Of a DNA stretch of 64,000 bases, positions 45,591-55,773 are shown piece after piece. Every line of letters starts with the position of its first letter. Within the stretch, counting starts at the first letter, position 1. Location of the stretch: NCBI RefSeq assembly GCF_029962835.1, contig NC_080581.1:19792001-19856000 (forward strand), in the 5' to 3' direction. The notes under the pieces were generated by a model. It saw only the letters and a program-made list of their open reading frames with translations, did not search any database and was not told the DNA's origin. Made by a program: the position numbers and the translations under genes. The stretch comes from Magnolia sinica. Taxonomy: Eukaryota; Streptophyta; Magnoliopsida; Magnoliales; Magnoliaceae.

Positions 45591-46713
45591 CTTAAAACCA
45601 TGTTTGGTCCTGAAGGGGGCAGGGCACTACACAGAAAGAGCAACTTGGAGCAGAGTGAAGAGCTACCAGAAGGTGGAAAAGGCTATAATCAGCATAGGCT
45701 GGAGTGCCACCACAAAGTGGGCTGCCACAGAACTTCAATTCCTGAGTGAAAGTTGCAACAAGGCGAAAAGGACTACCTGTGGCCGCTGTAGATTGGGCTG
45801 CCCCAGACATCAGCACTAGAGTTTAGTGGTATGTTACAATCCCTAATCGACTGCAGATCCGCAGTGGTATGTTATAATCTCCAATAGTTTAAGGGCCTAG
45901 CTCGGCATGTTCCATCAGTCCTGGAGCTGTGTAGGTTCCTAACAATATACCACTCCGAAGCATATGATTAATCCACCAAAGGGATCCACCAGTGAGCTAA
46001 GGTCAACTCAACACCAAATGCACCATTTCTCAGTGGAGACCAATCTACTGGGGTTAGCATCCTACCTACAAAGATCAGATGCTAAGGGGTCTGGATGCAT
46101 GGCTCAGTGGTAGACAGACTCTGTTTCAATACTGATATCATGGAATTGTGCGTCCATGTGGTGTGGGTGTGGGTGTGTGAGTGTGGAGTATGGGTTGTCA
46201 AAAAAAATTTCTACGGAAATTATGTAGTCTTTAATCATCACAGATGTTGTCACTGTCAGGGGAACAGGTGCAGGAAATGATACATGAAGCATCTAACTTT
46301 ATGGCTGTTCTAAAACCCTAGTGGGGTGGTGAAGAATAGAGAAACAGGAAACTGGAATCCCAATCTAAAGGGGGAGGTGGATTTTTCAGTAAGGTTTAGT
46401 GACAATCAGCCAATCAGGTCAGCCAATAGGGATGGTAGGGCTGATAATACAACTGAAAAGGAAAAAAACAAAATCACTTTCTTCAATCGACCAACTGTTT
46501 CATTTTTGGAAATTGAAGGTGAATTTAGAAATTGACTTCTAACATGGATAATAAAAATGTGCCAATGCAGAACCTGTTAATAGATAACGGAGGTCACCTA
46601 TGGAAATCCAGTAGGAAATCAAAACCATGATCTTAAAAATTGCAATTGAGTGCCTAAGAAATAAAGAGCTTCTTCCATGTAAGCCAAAGGAGATCCTTAA
46701 CATTTTGAATTAC
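45591..46713. other. Unassigned DNA, possible 3' region of the gene at 46714
   Basis: Only short open frames without domains are present. If the exon at 46714-46931 is real, its 3' UTR should fall here on the minus strand, but I see no decisive polyadenylation signal. Confidence 0.35.
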
Positions 46714-46931
46714 TTAAAACTGTTTCAGATTCTCTTCAACGAGCTCAATACAACGGTACAATACCAACTGAACGGGATTCAAGGCACAAAGCGTATCAAC
46801 TGCAAATTCGCTGCAATCCTTTTCATTCTCTGCTTCAATTCCAGATACCAGTGCCCGAAGAGGCAGAAACCATTCTGTGTAAGCCTTCTGCAAGTTGGTT
46901 TCTGAGAGCACACCACTGTAATTTGTTTTTC
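46714..46931 (-). CDS. C-terminal exon of an unrecognised host protein
   Basis: On the minus strand an acceptor-like TTGCAG precedes an open stretch of about 71 codons ending in TAA. The peptide begins KTNYSGVLSETNLQKAYTEW, continues as FLPLRALVSGIEAENEKD and ends LVLYRCIELVEENLKQF. It has normal amphipathic-helix composition and no low complexity, unlike the surrounding shadow frames. I cannot name the family. It reads like the end of a helical-repeat protein, which is only an impression. The upstream part must be spliced from higher coordinates, beyond a MITE and probably beyond copia element 2. Confidence 0.45.
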
Positions 46932-47002
46932 CTGCAATTGATAGTTATCCCATGTAAAGCAAGTAGGAAGGAAAATGGCATTTAATGTGCCATGTCTCAC
47001 CT

Positions 47003-47402
47003 AGGTAGAGTTTGGATGCACAAGTGAATTGAATTGCAAAAATTTGGTTTAATCAATAGCCCTCAAATTGCATTCACATTTCTTTCAAGTCCAACAAGAG
47101 TGCAATTTAATTACCATTGGAGCCCATATCCTCAGTATGAATGCTAAGTTTGGTAATTTCCGCTTCATTAGCATTATAGTTGTTAGTATTCACTTTAACT
47201 GATAGGGAATAAAAAGAACTAAAGATGCTTACTAGTCTTCATATTAAGTAGCCTCAAATGCAGTCATGTTTCTTTAAATCCAACATGACAGTCATGCAAT
47301 TGCAATTTGTAGCATATATGCTAAGGAAATTACAATTTGGTTAGTTCTGCTTTTTCACAATGAATTGTGCTTTCCATCTGTCAGTGCATCCAAATGCAAC
47401 CC
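47003..47402. mobile_element. Probable MITE with TTTGGATGCAC ends
   Basis: The left end GTTTGGATGCACAAGTG and the right end CAGTGCATCCAAATGC form an inverted repeat of about 12-15 bp. The interior has near-duplicated CCTCAAATTGCATTCACATTT-like and CAAATGCAGTCATGTTT blocks. It lies in what may be an intron. No clear target duplication. Confidence 0.5.
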
Positions 47403-47466
47403 TAGTTGCTCCAATTATTTAGTACGGCACCGACAAATGAATTTTAACTAATAAAGAATTCAGTTG

Positions 47467-47677
47467 TGTTGAGAAATGTGGTTAGAAGGGCTTTTACATA
47501 ATATGGGTTCTTACAAGGGCTTATTTGTATTTTTTTCTATAAGTTATTTTACATAAGTGAAAATTGGGCAGAAATGCACCCAAGTCTCTCCTCCTCACTC
47601 TTTTTTTTCTTCTTTTCCTTGCTCTCTACTTCTTCTTCTTCTCTCTCTCTTCCGAGGGTTTATTCTCCTGTTCTACT
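47467..47677 (+). repeat. 5' LTR of copia element 2
   Basis: This 211-bp LTR begins TGTTGAGAAATGTGG and is followed by a degraded primer-binding site TGGTATCAGAT (47678-47688). A CT-rich tract (47590-47655) makes it longer than the 3' LTR. Confidence 0.85.
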
Positions 47678-48182
47678 TGGTATCAGATAGCATATTCCTG
47701 CATTAGAGGTTTTCTGGGTGGGACCCACTACCGACGCCATCATGCCGTATGGGTGACGTCATCAACACTATATTGTCGGATGCTCTCATGAAGAAGAAAA
47801 ATATGGGATTTAGAAAAGAATTATTTTAGAAATTTTACAGTGATTTTTTTTTTTTTTTAAAACTATTTTTGGGTAAGTATTTGTGGTGTTTTGCTTGAAA
47901 TAAAGAAGCTTCGGAAAAAGGAACCAATTCTGTTTTTTGTGTGCGCCTTTTTCTTGAGGATTTTTTGTGGAAAATTTCCACATCGATTTAGTACGGTTGA
48001 CTAGTTCCCACTTCTAAAAACAAAAATCATCTCATTCTGTTGAGATTTGAGAGATTTATGATGAAATCTATGAAGAAATAGTGCAGTACAACCCTTCTTT
48101 TGATCGGATTTTATATCTGATTTTTTATTGATCCTACTTGAAAGCCTAGATGGTACTTTTACCATACTTTGGAGAATACCAA

Positions 48183-48870
48183 GGGCCTGTTTGATTTTTC
48201 ATGTCAACTGTAATTGCCTTGTAAATGGCTATTAATTATTTACTTAGATAATTACTGCATCTTTCCCAATGCAAGCAGTGACGGTCTACTTTTTTAACAC
48301 TAAAATTGGGAAATTTGCAAAATAAATGTGGGGCCCACCGTGATGTATGTGGCTTATCCACACCGTCCATTCATTATGCCAGCTGAATTTAGGGCATGAG
48401 CCCAAAAATGAGGCAGATCCAAAGCTCAAGTGGACCACACCACAGGAAACAGTGGGAATCAAACGCCTACTGTTAAAAACTTCTTGTTGCCCCTAGAAAT
48501 TTTGGATCAAGCTGAGATTTGTGTTTTCCCATTATCCATGTCTGTCTGACCTTATGAACCTGTTAGATGACCAATAAACCCCAATGTGGGCCTAGTGAAG
48601 GAAACAACTTTCAATGGTGGATGAATTAAGGCCATTGTTTCCTTTCATGAGGGTGCCTCATTTTTCGGCTCGTGCCCCAAAATGTTCTGATAAAACAGAT
48701 GGACGGCGCGGATATATCATATACATCACGGTGGAGCTCACAAATTTAAGTCAATATTTTTTAACCGATTTTCGAGGTGGAATTACTCACCCATTTTCAA
48801 ACCAGGTGAAAAAGTAGTAATTACTTATTTACCAGGGATTTACATGTAACATGGAAAATCAAACAGGCTC
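48183..48870. mobile_element. MITE with PIF-like ends around a family-A core
   Basis: The ends are GGGCCTGTTTGATTTTTC and, inverted, GAGCCTGTTTGATTTTCC, with similarity continuing for about 40 bp. Inside, 48330-48745 is a well-preserved family-A palindrome (GGGGCCCACCGTGATGTATG ... ATACATCACGGTGGAGC). No TAA/TTA duplication is visible at the edges. It interrupts the leader/gag region of copia element 2. Confidence 0.75.
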
Positions 48871-48984
48871 TAGGAGTTGTTTTCTGTGGGAAGATCGACT
48901 ACCAGGAGTTCAGAGGCTACTTCTAATTTTCTGGGGCCTCAAATTCCATATCAACCAATGGTAACAATCCTAGCATACAGATCA

Positions 48985-49620
48985 CAACTGTGAAGTTAGA
49001 TGGCAGTAATTTCTTACAGTACTCTCAATCCGCCAAGATGTATATCGGTGGGCAAGGAAAGGGTATGTGAATGGCCAAGTGAAAGAACCAACTACGGATG
49101 ATTCTCGTATGTTAAGTGGGAGCAAGAGAACCCCTTTTTTTTTTTTTTGGGTTAGCTTGTTAGTACACACCCATATCAGTACACACACTCCATGTTAGCC
49201 ACCCCCGCTAGGGATCGATAACAAGACCTCAAGTGTTGAAACGAGGTATCTCCACTCAGTCTGCCAGTTGAGCTATGGATCTGGGTGTGGGAGCAAGAGA
49301 ACTTGGTGATAACTTGACTATTAACTCTTTGAAACCTCATATCAGTAGAAGATTCTTGTTCCTACGGATAGCGAAAGAAGTCCTGGATAAAGTTACTAGA
49401 ACTTATTCCCAGCAACAGAATATTGTTCATTTTCTATCAGCTATGCCAGAAAATTGCTACTATTCGTCAGGGGGAGAGGAGTTTCACTACTTGTTATTCC
49501 ACTTTGAAGGGTCTATGGGAAGATGGATCTTCAGCGGATATTACAATGGGATACTAATGTTGGTAGGAAGAGACATTAAAAACAGATCAAACAGATTATA
49601 ATATGCGATTTCTAAGCTAG
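48985..49620 (+). pseudogene. Copia element 2 gag remnant
   Basis: Translation gives ITTVKLDGSNFLQYSQSAKM and YIGGQGKGYVNGQVKEPT, a copia gag N-terminus. The SINE at 49132-49286 splits it, and a 16-bp duplication marks the join. Further on, a degenerate zinc knuckle CDHCGKTHHTGD occurs near 49855. Confidence 0.85.
49132..49286 (-). mobile_element. tRNA-derived SINE, poly(A)-tailed
   Basis: A perfect 16-bp duplication (GTGGGAGCAAGAGAAC at 49116-49131 and 49287-49302) flanks it. On the minus strand it begins CACCCAGATCCATAGCTCAA, contains a box-A-like TAGCTCAACTGGCAGA and a box-B-like GTTATCGATCCCT, and ends in an A-rich tail. It is the same family as 17825-17952. Confidence 0.9.
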
Positions 49621-50575
49621 TTTGACCTTTAGTAGTTGACCCGTGGTAAGATTTTGGGGAGAGATGAGCTTCCATCATTAGGCCAAGTTTATTTCTCAAT
49701 TCAGAGTGAGGAAAAGTTGGAAGAAAGTCATGCAGCCAGTTTCTTCCAACAATGATCATTCAGTTCTTGTAGTCTCTTTTGGTCCCTCTAGGGGTGGAAA
49801 AGGACCTAATTAGAAGATTAGAGCACTTGATAAGAAGGATAAGTTGAGATGTGACCATTGTGGAAAAACCCACCACACGGGAGACTTATTGAGATCTTCA
49901 TGGTAGACCAGTGAAGTTCAACTGCTCTAGATAACCTCCTTCCTCCAATGGCCTTGTTGCTACCGCTGCTCCTTCTGTGGGTACCACATCTTTTGCCACA
50001 TTGCCCCTCTTTGGTAAGTCCTTGTCAGCCTCAAATAGTTTATCTACTACGGATTTGGATTGCTTTTGTTAACTAATTTCCCAATTGGAAGGTCCACCTG
50101 CTTCTACTTCATTTGCCCACTCGGGTACAAATACGTCTGCCAACTTGTCTGTCATTCCTCATCTAGCCTAGCCTAATCATTGATTCAGGTGCGTCTAATT
50201 ATATGACAGGTTGGTCATCCATTTTTTCTTCATATAGTTTTTCTAGAACAGATAAAGTGAGGATTGTTGATGGATCATTATCTTGTCTCTGGGAAGGGTG
50301 ATATCAATCAAAATGCTCACTTGTTACGATCCTCCATTCTTCTTGTTCCAAATTTATCCAAAATTTTATTATCTGTTAATAGCCTCACCAAAATTTCAAA
50401 CTGTTGTGTAACTTTCTTTCCTATCCACTGTGTTGTCCAGGACTTGGTAACGAGAAAAATCATTGAGAGTAGTCGTGAATTGGATGGTCTCTACCTTTTG
50501 GATATTGTTATTTCTCCTTCAGCCATATAATCAAGTATGAGTCTTAGTAGAGATAATAATAATGTTACCTAGGTT

Positions 50576-51112
50576 CATTGTTGTCATATGCGATCGCATA
50601 ATCGCATACCATGGCTAAGATTGCTTATGCCATGGTCGCATATGCCATGCAGTAAGTATACAATGATTATGTGATGGCATAATCGCATAATCATGGCATA
50701 CGTTACTATGCCATGGCATAATGGCCAACGGTCAAGTTTATTATAGATTGTAATAAATTGTAAGTTATAACTTGTACTGTATGCAACAACTCATCAAGAT
50801 TCAAGTTACCAATACAATTTCTATATTTGTAGTTTTTAATAATTAATTATTTCTTAGTGTAACTTGTTGATTATTTAAATTTGTTTTGTTATATATAATA
50901 TAATATACCTCAACATATAGATGGCCTAATAGTCAACTACAATGAAATGGGTAAATAAACCCAATCCAATCAATTGTAGCAATTATATATAGTTTTTCTT
51001 AATTTTACCATTTTTTCAATTTTTTTTTAAAATTTTCCAAAAAAAAAAATCATCAACTTGAGCGATCGCTTATGCGATTATGCAATGACACTTAAGCAAT
51101 ATGACAGCATTG
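50576..51112. mobile_element. Family-H hAT-type MITE
   Basis: Flanks CCTAGGTT (50568-50575) and CCTAAGTT (51113-51120) form an 8-bp duplication with one mismatch. Ends are CATTGTTGTCATATGCGATC and, inverted, CAATGCTGTCATATTGC. The subterminal regions are rich in GCGATCGCAT/ATGCGATTATGC words. The interior is AT-rich and non-coding. It interrupts the copia region just before the integrase LGHLS motif. Confidence 0.8.
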
Positions 51113-51120
51113 CCTAAGTT

Positions 51121-51960
51121 AAACTGTGGCACAATCATTTAGGACATTTGTCTTTTCATTCTTCAAAGTTGTTATTTCTAGACTTGTTTAAGTCGGTTGC
51201 GAGTCATAGTCTTCAGTGTGAAGTTCGTGAGTTGTTCGAACAATGTAAATCAACTTTCTCCCCAAGTTTAAATAAAAGTTTGTTTCCATTTTATATAGTT
51301 CATTTTGATATGTAGGGACCATTATTCTAAGTATCAATGATATAATCGATAACGCCAGTTCCGCAATACCGATAACATTGATAGTTTCAAAATTTCTAGG
51401 AATCAGTGATATATCGCCAATATATCGCAAAGTATTGCCAATGCATCACAATACTTTCAATTGTATAAATTCCAGACGTCGCTTGTATTAAAAAATTTCA
51501 TAAGATGGTAAGTTTGATAAGAACATAAAAATATTTGGGTCAAATAATGCCCAAGAATACTTTAAAGGTGAATTACAAGGCTACTTACAAGAGTATGGGA
51601 TGGTACATCAAAGCTCTTATCCATACAATTAGCAAAATGGAGTGGAAAAACAAAAAACAAAAAAAAATCATCATCTACTTAAAGTTACTCAAAGATTCTT
51701 AACAAGGATGCATGTTCAAAAGCTTTTTTTTTTTTTTTTTCTCCCTTAAAGGCTGACGCAGTGCTTATGACCAGCTATCTTATTAATCGTATGCCATCCA
51801 ACGTATTGAAGTAAAAGTCCCTACATTAGGTCATTTGTCCATATCGGCCTTCTTTCATTGTTCCACCTTTTGTTTTTGGGTGTGTGTTTTATTCATGTCT
51901 TGAATCCGAATTGGACCAAGTTAGATCCAAAAGCCTCTCGAGGTGTATTTCTGGGGGATC
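51121..51960 (+). pseudogene. Copia element 2 integrase remnant
   Basis: Fragments LWHNHLGHLSFHSSKL, EYFKGELQGYLQEYGMVHQS and a GCVCFIHVLN-type segment appear in order across frameshifts, with poly(A/T)-rich interruptions. A GATATATCG-rich stretch (about 51335-51480) is a small extra insertion or a conversion remnant of a family-E-like element. Confidence 0.75.
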
Positions 51961-51963
51961 CTT

Positions 51964-52085
51964 TAAAAAAAAAAAAAAAAACACACGCACACACACTCAC
52001 GCTAGTGGAATTTCACACCTATGGGTACTCGAACCCTTGACCGGGAGTTGAAACTCCTGAGAGTCTACCACCTGAGCAAGAGTAA
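51964..52085 (-). mobile_element. tRNA-derived SINE, T-tailed (Au-like)
   Basis: On the minus strand box A is TGCTCAGGTGGTAGACTC and box B is GGTTCGAGTACCC. The 3' end is GTGTGTGCGTG followed by a T run, the 3'-T-tail type seen in Au and p-SINE families. The duplication is GGATCCTT (51956-51963) / GGACCCTT (52086-52093). It differs from the poly(A) SINE family. Confidence 0.8.
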
Positions 52086-52245
52086 GGACCCTTCACATAA
52101 AAGGGATACAAGTGTTTTGATCCTATGTCTGAGGAACATTTTGTCACTATGGATGTCACTTTTTTGGGGGATCCTTCACATAAAAGGGATACAAGTGTTT
52201 TGATCCTATGTCTGAGGAACGTTTTGTCGCTATGGATGTCACTTT
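52086..52245. repeat. 83-bp tandem duplication in copia element 2
   Basis: A segment containing ACATAAAAGGGATACAAGTG and TTTTGATCCTATGTCTGAGG occurs twice in direct tandem with a few substitutions. It overlaps the integrase/RT spacer. Confidence 0.85.
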
Positions 52246-52623
52246 TTTGCTTTTCTTTTGCCATAACCCTACCTCTCTTCATGGGGAGCTTAGTGAGTTG
52301 GAAGATAAGCATCCTTCGCCAATTTATCCCCTTCCAATTCCCGTTCCTTGCAATCCATCGGTTGTTGACCCAATTAATCTAAAGCATCCTATTAATATTG
52401 CTACTAATGCAACCCAACACTCACAAGCAAAGGAACTACAAGTATACACAAGACGTTAGGAAGGAGTGATCACCGAGGCACGTCCACTCACTAAATTTGA
52501 TTCTTTGGAACTAGGTAATCCCTCTCATTTGTTGTTCCTTCCTTCTCTAAGGATAGTGCTCCCATTGCCTTACGAAAAGGGAAGCTTCAATCATTCAGTG
52601 TACTTTGCATGCTAACTTAAAGT

Positions 52624-53560
52624 TTGTTTCCAGCCTTATCTCCTTTCTATTATTCTTTCTTGCCTTTGGTTTCTTCCGTCTCTTTGCCTTCTAGATTTCA
52701 AGAGGCAGTCTCCAATCCAAAGTGGCATGAGGCTATGATGGAAGAGATGAGGGCATTAATAAAGAATGACACACGGGAATTGGTAGATTTATCCAAAGTG
52801 GGTTGCAAATGGGTCTTCCTAGAAACACACTAGTCAGGTGGGCATAAAGCTAAACTTGTCGCTAAGGGCTACACTTAGACATATGGGATTGAATATTAGA
52901 AAACAACTGCACTTGTAGCCAAGATGAACTCTATAGGTTCTATTGTCACTTTTAGTCAACTTGTCTTGGCCACTATATCAACTAGATGTGAAGAATATGT
53001 TTCTTTATGGAGACTTTAAGTGCATATGGCTCATCCACCTAGTTTCAGGTTCCCCAACAATGAAACAAAGGTTTGTAGGTTGAAGAAGTCTACTTATGGA
53101 CTCAAACAATCTCCTCGGGATTGGTTTGAGAGGTTTAGTCAAGTAATAAAGATGATTGGTTGTCTACAGAGTTCGCGGACCATACTCTCTTTGTGAGGTG
53201 ACCGGGGACAATTGACTATGACATTGATTGTTTCTGTGGATGATATTGTGGTGACAGGAAATGATTCCCAGGAGATTAAAAACTTGAAGAAATTTTTATC
53301 TCTAAAAAAAAACTTGAAGGAATTTTTGTCAAAAGAATTAAAGAATTTGAGATCAAGGATTTAGAAAATCTAAAATATTTCTAGGTATAGAGGTTGCTTC
53401 ATCAAAGAAATGTATCTTTATTTCTTAGAGAAAGTACACCTTAAACTTACTAAAGGAGATTGGTAAGCTAGATTTTCAACCATCTTACACTTCTATTGAT
53501 CCTAATCATAAGCTGAGCCAAGGTGAGGGGGGGTTGTTACCGAATAAAGAAATGTATTTG
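52624..53560 (+). pseudogene. Copia element 2 reverse transcriptase
   Basis: Pieces FQEAVSNPKWHEAMMEEMRA, VGCKWVF, HKAKLVAKGYT, CRLKKSTYGLKQSPRDWFER and LIVSVDDIVVTGND give the RVT_2 order. The catalytic YVDD is SVDD here. Stops and frameshifts occur throughout. Confidence 0.85.
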
Positions 53561-53616
53561 AGGTTAGTTAGTCGGCTACTCTCTCTCACCCAACTTGACA
53601 TAGCATAAGTAGTAAG

Positions 53617-54352
53617 CAGCGTATAAAATATCGATGATATTTACCAATATATCCCACGATATATCTTGTATCCCACCTGTGCAATATGAAATGCACAAGT
53701 AGTGGAATATATCCTACATGTTCGATCCAGTGAGCATTTTTTATTTTCAATCCGTTTTTTGTATATCATGTTAAATCAATGTCAAATTGTTACAAATCCA
53801 TGATTTTTCATGTTTTGCATGAAAAATCATGGATTGGGAGATTCGATTTCAAGATTTGGACAAGATGGGCCGAGTAGCGAAAAATTGAAAAAAAATCAAA
53901 ATTTCCTAATTTCTCACAAATTAGTTGCAATCTTTGTGTCCAAACATAAAATTAAACATGTATGTAACCTAATCTAGTGATTCTTCTTTTGCTTTTGAAT
54001 GTATTGCTTGTTTTTTCACCTGTCTTCTTACATTTATAAATTATATGAATAGACTTCGAATATACTTGCATCAATTCAGTTAGACAACACATAGATTAGG
54101 ATCCTATACAAAGAAAACCTATTACGTGCACTTGGTTTTTATAATGTTTTGATTTATAAGTTTGTATTGATATCTTTTTTAACAATCACTTAAGTTTCAT
54201 TGAAAAATTCGACCAATTTCCAAATGGTTCCCCATGTTTCCAACAACAGCGATACATTACGTGATACAACCGATATATCCCATGTGATAACCGATACGTA
54301 TCCGTATCCCAAGGGTGCAATACGTAACGCGACACCAATATTTCGAACATTG
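53617..54352. mobile_element. Family-E hAT-type element, complete
   Basis: A perfect 8-bp duplication GTAGTAAG (53609-53616, 54353-54360) flanks 736 bp. Ends are CAGCGTATAAAATATCG and, inverted, CAATGTTCGAAATATTGG, 11 of 17 matching. The two subterminal zones have GATATATCC/CGATAT words. There is no transposase. It splits the copia sequence between the TQLDIA and VVSVMSQFMQAP motifs. Confidence 0.9.
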
Positions 54353-54945
54353 GTAGTAAGTGTGATGAGTCAGTTTATGCAAGCTCCACGGATTCCTTAC
54401 TTGGAGACGGTTGAAAGAATCTTGAGATATTTGAAGGCATCTTCTAGAAATGGCCTTTTTATTTATAGATCACTGTCATCTATGCAGAGAGGCCTATACT
54501 AATGCAGATTGAACTGGTGGTGCAAATGACAGAAAGTCGACTACAAGACATTATACTTTTATGGGATCAAATTTGGTCTTGGAGAAGCAAGAAACAAATT
54601 GTGGTGGCTAAGTCTGGCGCTGAAGCATAGTACAGGGCTATGGCACATAGTGAAGCAAAGTTATTGTGGTTGAAAATTCTGTTACGTAATTTGGGAATCA
54701 AGGCAAATGCTCCTATAAAGTTGTTTTGTGATAACAAGGCGACCATTATCATTGCACAAAATCCAGTTTAGCATGACTGTACCAAGCATATTGAAGTAGA
54801 TAGGCACTTCATTCATGAGCAAGTTATCTCTTAAGATCTTTGCTTACCATTTGTAAGTTTGTAACAACAGAGAATCAGTAGGCTAACATTGTCACTATGG
54901 GAGTTATTAAGACAAGGTTAGAATATGTTCTTAGCAAGCTAAGGG
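54353..54945 (+). pseudogene. Copia element 2 RNase H
   Basis: VVSVMSQFMQAPRIPYLETV and ERILRYLKASSRNGLF mark the end of RT; fragments RHYTFMGSNLV and a TKHIEVDRHFI-like segment follow. It ends in the purine tract AAGGGGGAG before the 3' LTR. Confidence 0.8.
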
Positions 54946-54949
54946 GGAG

Positions 54950-55075
54950 TGTTCAGATATGTGGTAGAAGGGCTTTTATGTAATATGGATTCTTATGAGG
55001 GCTTATTGTATTTATATAAGCGAAATGGTGGCAGAAACACACCCAACTTCTTAGGGTTTATTCACCTTTTCAACT
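54950..55075 (+). repeat. 3' LTR of copia element 2
   Basis: It begins TGTTCAGATATGTGGTAG and ends TTTTCAACT. It is 85 bp shorter than the 5' LTR because the CT-rich part is missing. Confidence 0.85.
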
Positions 55076-55080
55076 AGTTG

Positions 55081-55470
55081 ATATGCACAAGGATACATTG
55101 TATTGGTAGAGACACCAAACATTGTTCTGAGATACGAGGATAATGCAATGGAATAGGTTTCCAAATAATCAATCATGGTCAGAAATTGCTTTGTAACATA
55201 CCAATTCCACAAAAGATCTATCCTATACTGCCATAAAGTAATCTCAAAATGACCAGAACTCAGCAGCTCATCCCACTAAACAAAGCCCAAATGTGACTTC
55301 TATTGTCAACCGCCTCCAAGTAAGAAACAACAAAATGCACTACTCTTTGAGTTATACTATCATTACAAAACCTCCAACTAGCAAGCTACAATTCCTCATG
55401 TCATAACTGATCAATGCCAAAACTTATTTACATATCCTACATTCGTCATGCCAGACATATGAACTATGAT
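55081..55470. other. Host DNA between copia 2 and RTE, with an exon-like peptide
   Basis: On the minus strand about 55375-55267 reads ITQRVVHFVVSYLEAVDNRS then HIWALF, protein-like and uninterrupted, with a weak GT just after. It could be an upstream exon of the gene at 46714-46931. It is not proven, and no family is recognised. Confidence 0.3.
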
Positions 55471-55484
55471 ATAGACTATCCATG

Positions 55485-55773
55485 CTTCTTCATCATCATT
55501 GTCATCTAAACCTTATCCTAACTAGGGATCGGCTACTTGAATCCTATCCACCATTCCACTCTATCAATGGCCATAACTTCAATTAGACCATAGATCATCA
55601 CGTCTTTTCTTCCTACCTCCACCCCCGCTTTTGGGCCTTCCCCTCGCACTTTTAGAACCTCAACTTATACCAACTGAGTCTTAACCAACACGACTCTTGG
55701 TCTCCATTGCACATGACCCAACCATCTAAGTCCAGTTTCCCTCATCTTGTTACTCGTAAGTGCTACTCCTAAG
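55485..55773 (-). pseudogene. RTE LINE 3' end
   Basis: Minus-strand LGVALTSNKMRETGLRWLGH and VQWRPRV match the C-terminal part of plant RTE reverse transcriptases. Downstream is the 3' region containing GTAGCCGATCCCTAGTTAGG, close to the well-known RTE tail, and GATGATGA-type repeats. It joins in frame to 57412 when the intervening LTR is removed. Confidence 0.85.

Larger units (their letters stand above)
47467..55075 (+). mobile_element. Ty1/copia element 2, degenerate, with at least five nested insertions
   Basis: It is flanked by a perfect 5-bp duplication AGTTG (47462-47466, 55076-55080). The LTRs are 47467-47677 and 54950-55075. The order is gag, zinc knuckle, integrase, reverse transcriptase and RNase H on the plus strand. 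Later insertions are a PIF-ended MITE (48183-48870), two SINEs (49132-49286, 51964-52085), two hAT elements (50576-51112, 53617-54352) and a tandem duplication near 52100-52240. It is non-functional. Confidence 0.9.

Noticed and set aside
46714..46931. Assigning the C-terminal exon to a named immunity or helical-repeat protein
   Set aside because: I compared it from memory with candidates such as SNI1 and neurochondrin and could not support any, so no name is given.
48160..48890. A TAA/TTA target duplication for the PIF-ended MITE in copia 2
   Set aside because: The flanks are CAA on the left and TAG on the right; the duplication is absent or mutated, so PIF membership there rests on the ends only.
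51990..52085. Possible tRNA gene (box A and box B on minus strand)
   Set aside because: There is no cloverleaf or anticodon arm. The flanking duplication and T-tail show it is a SINE.
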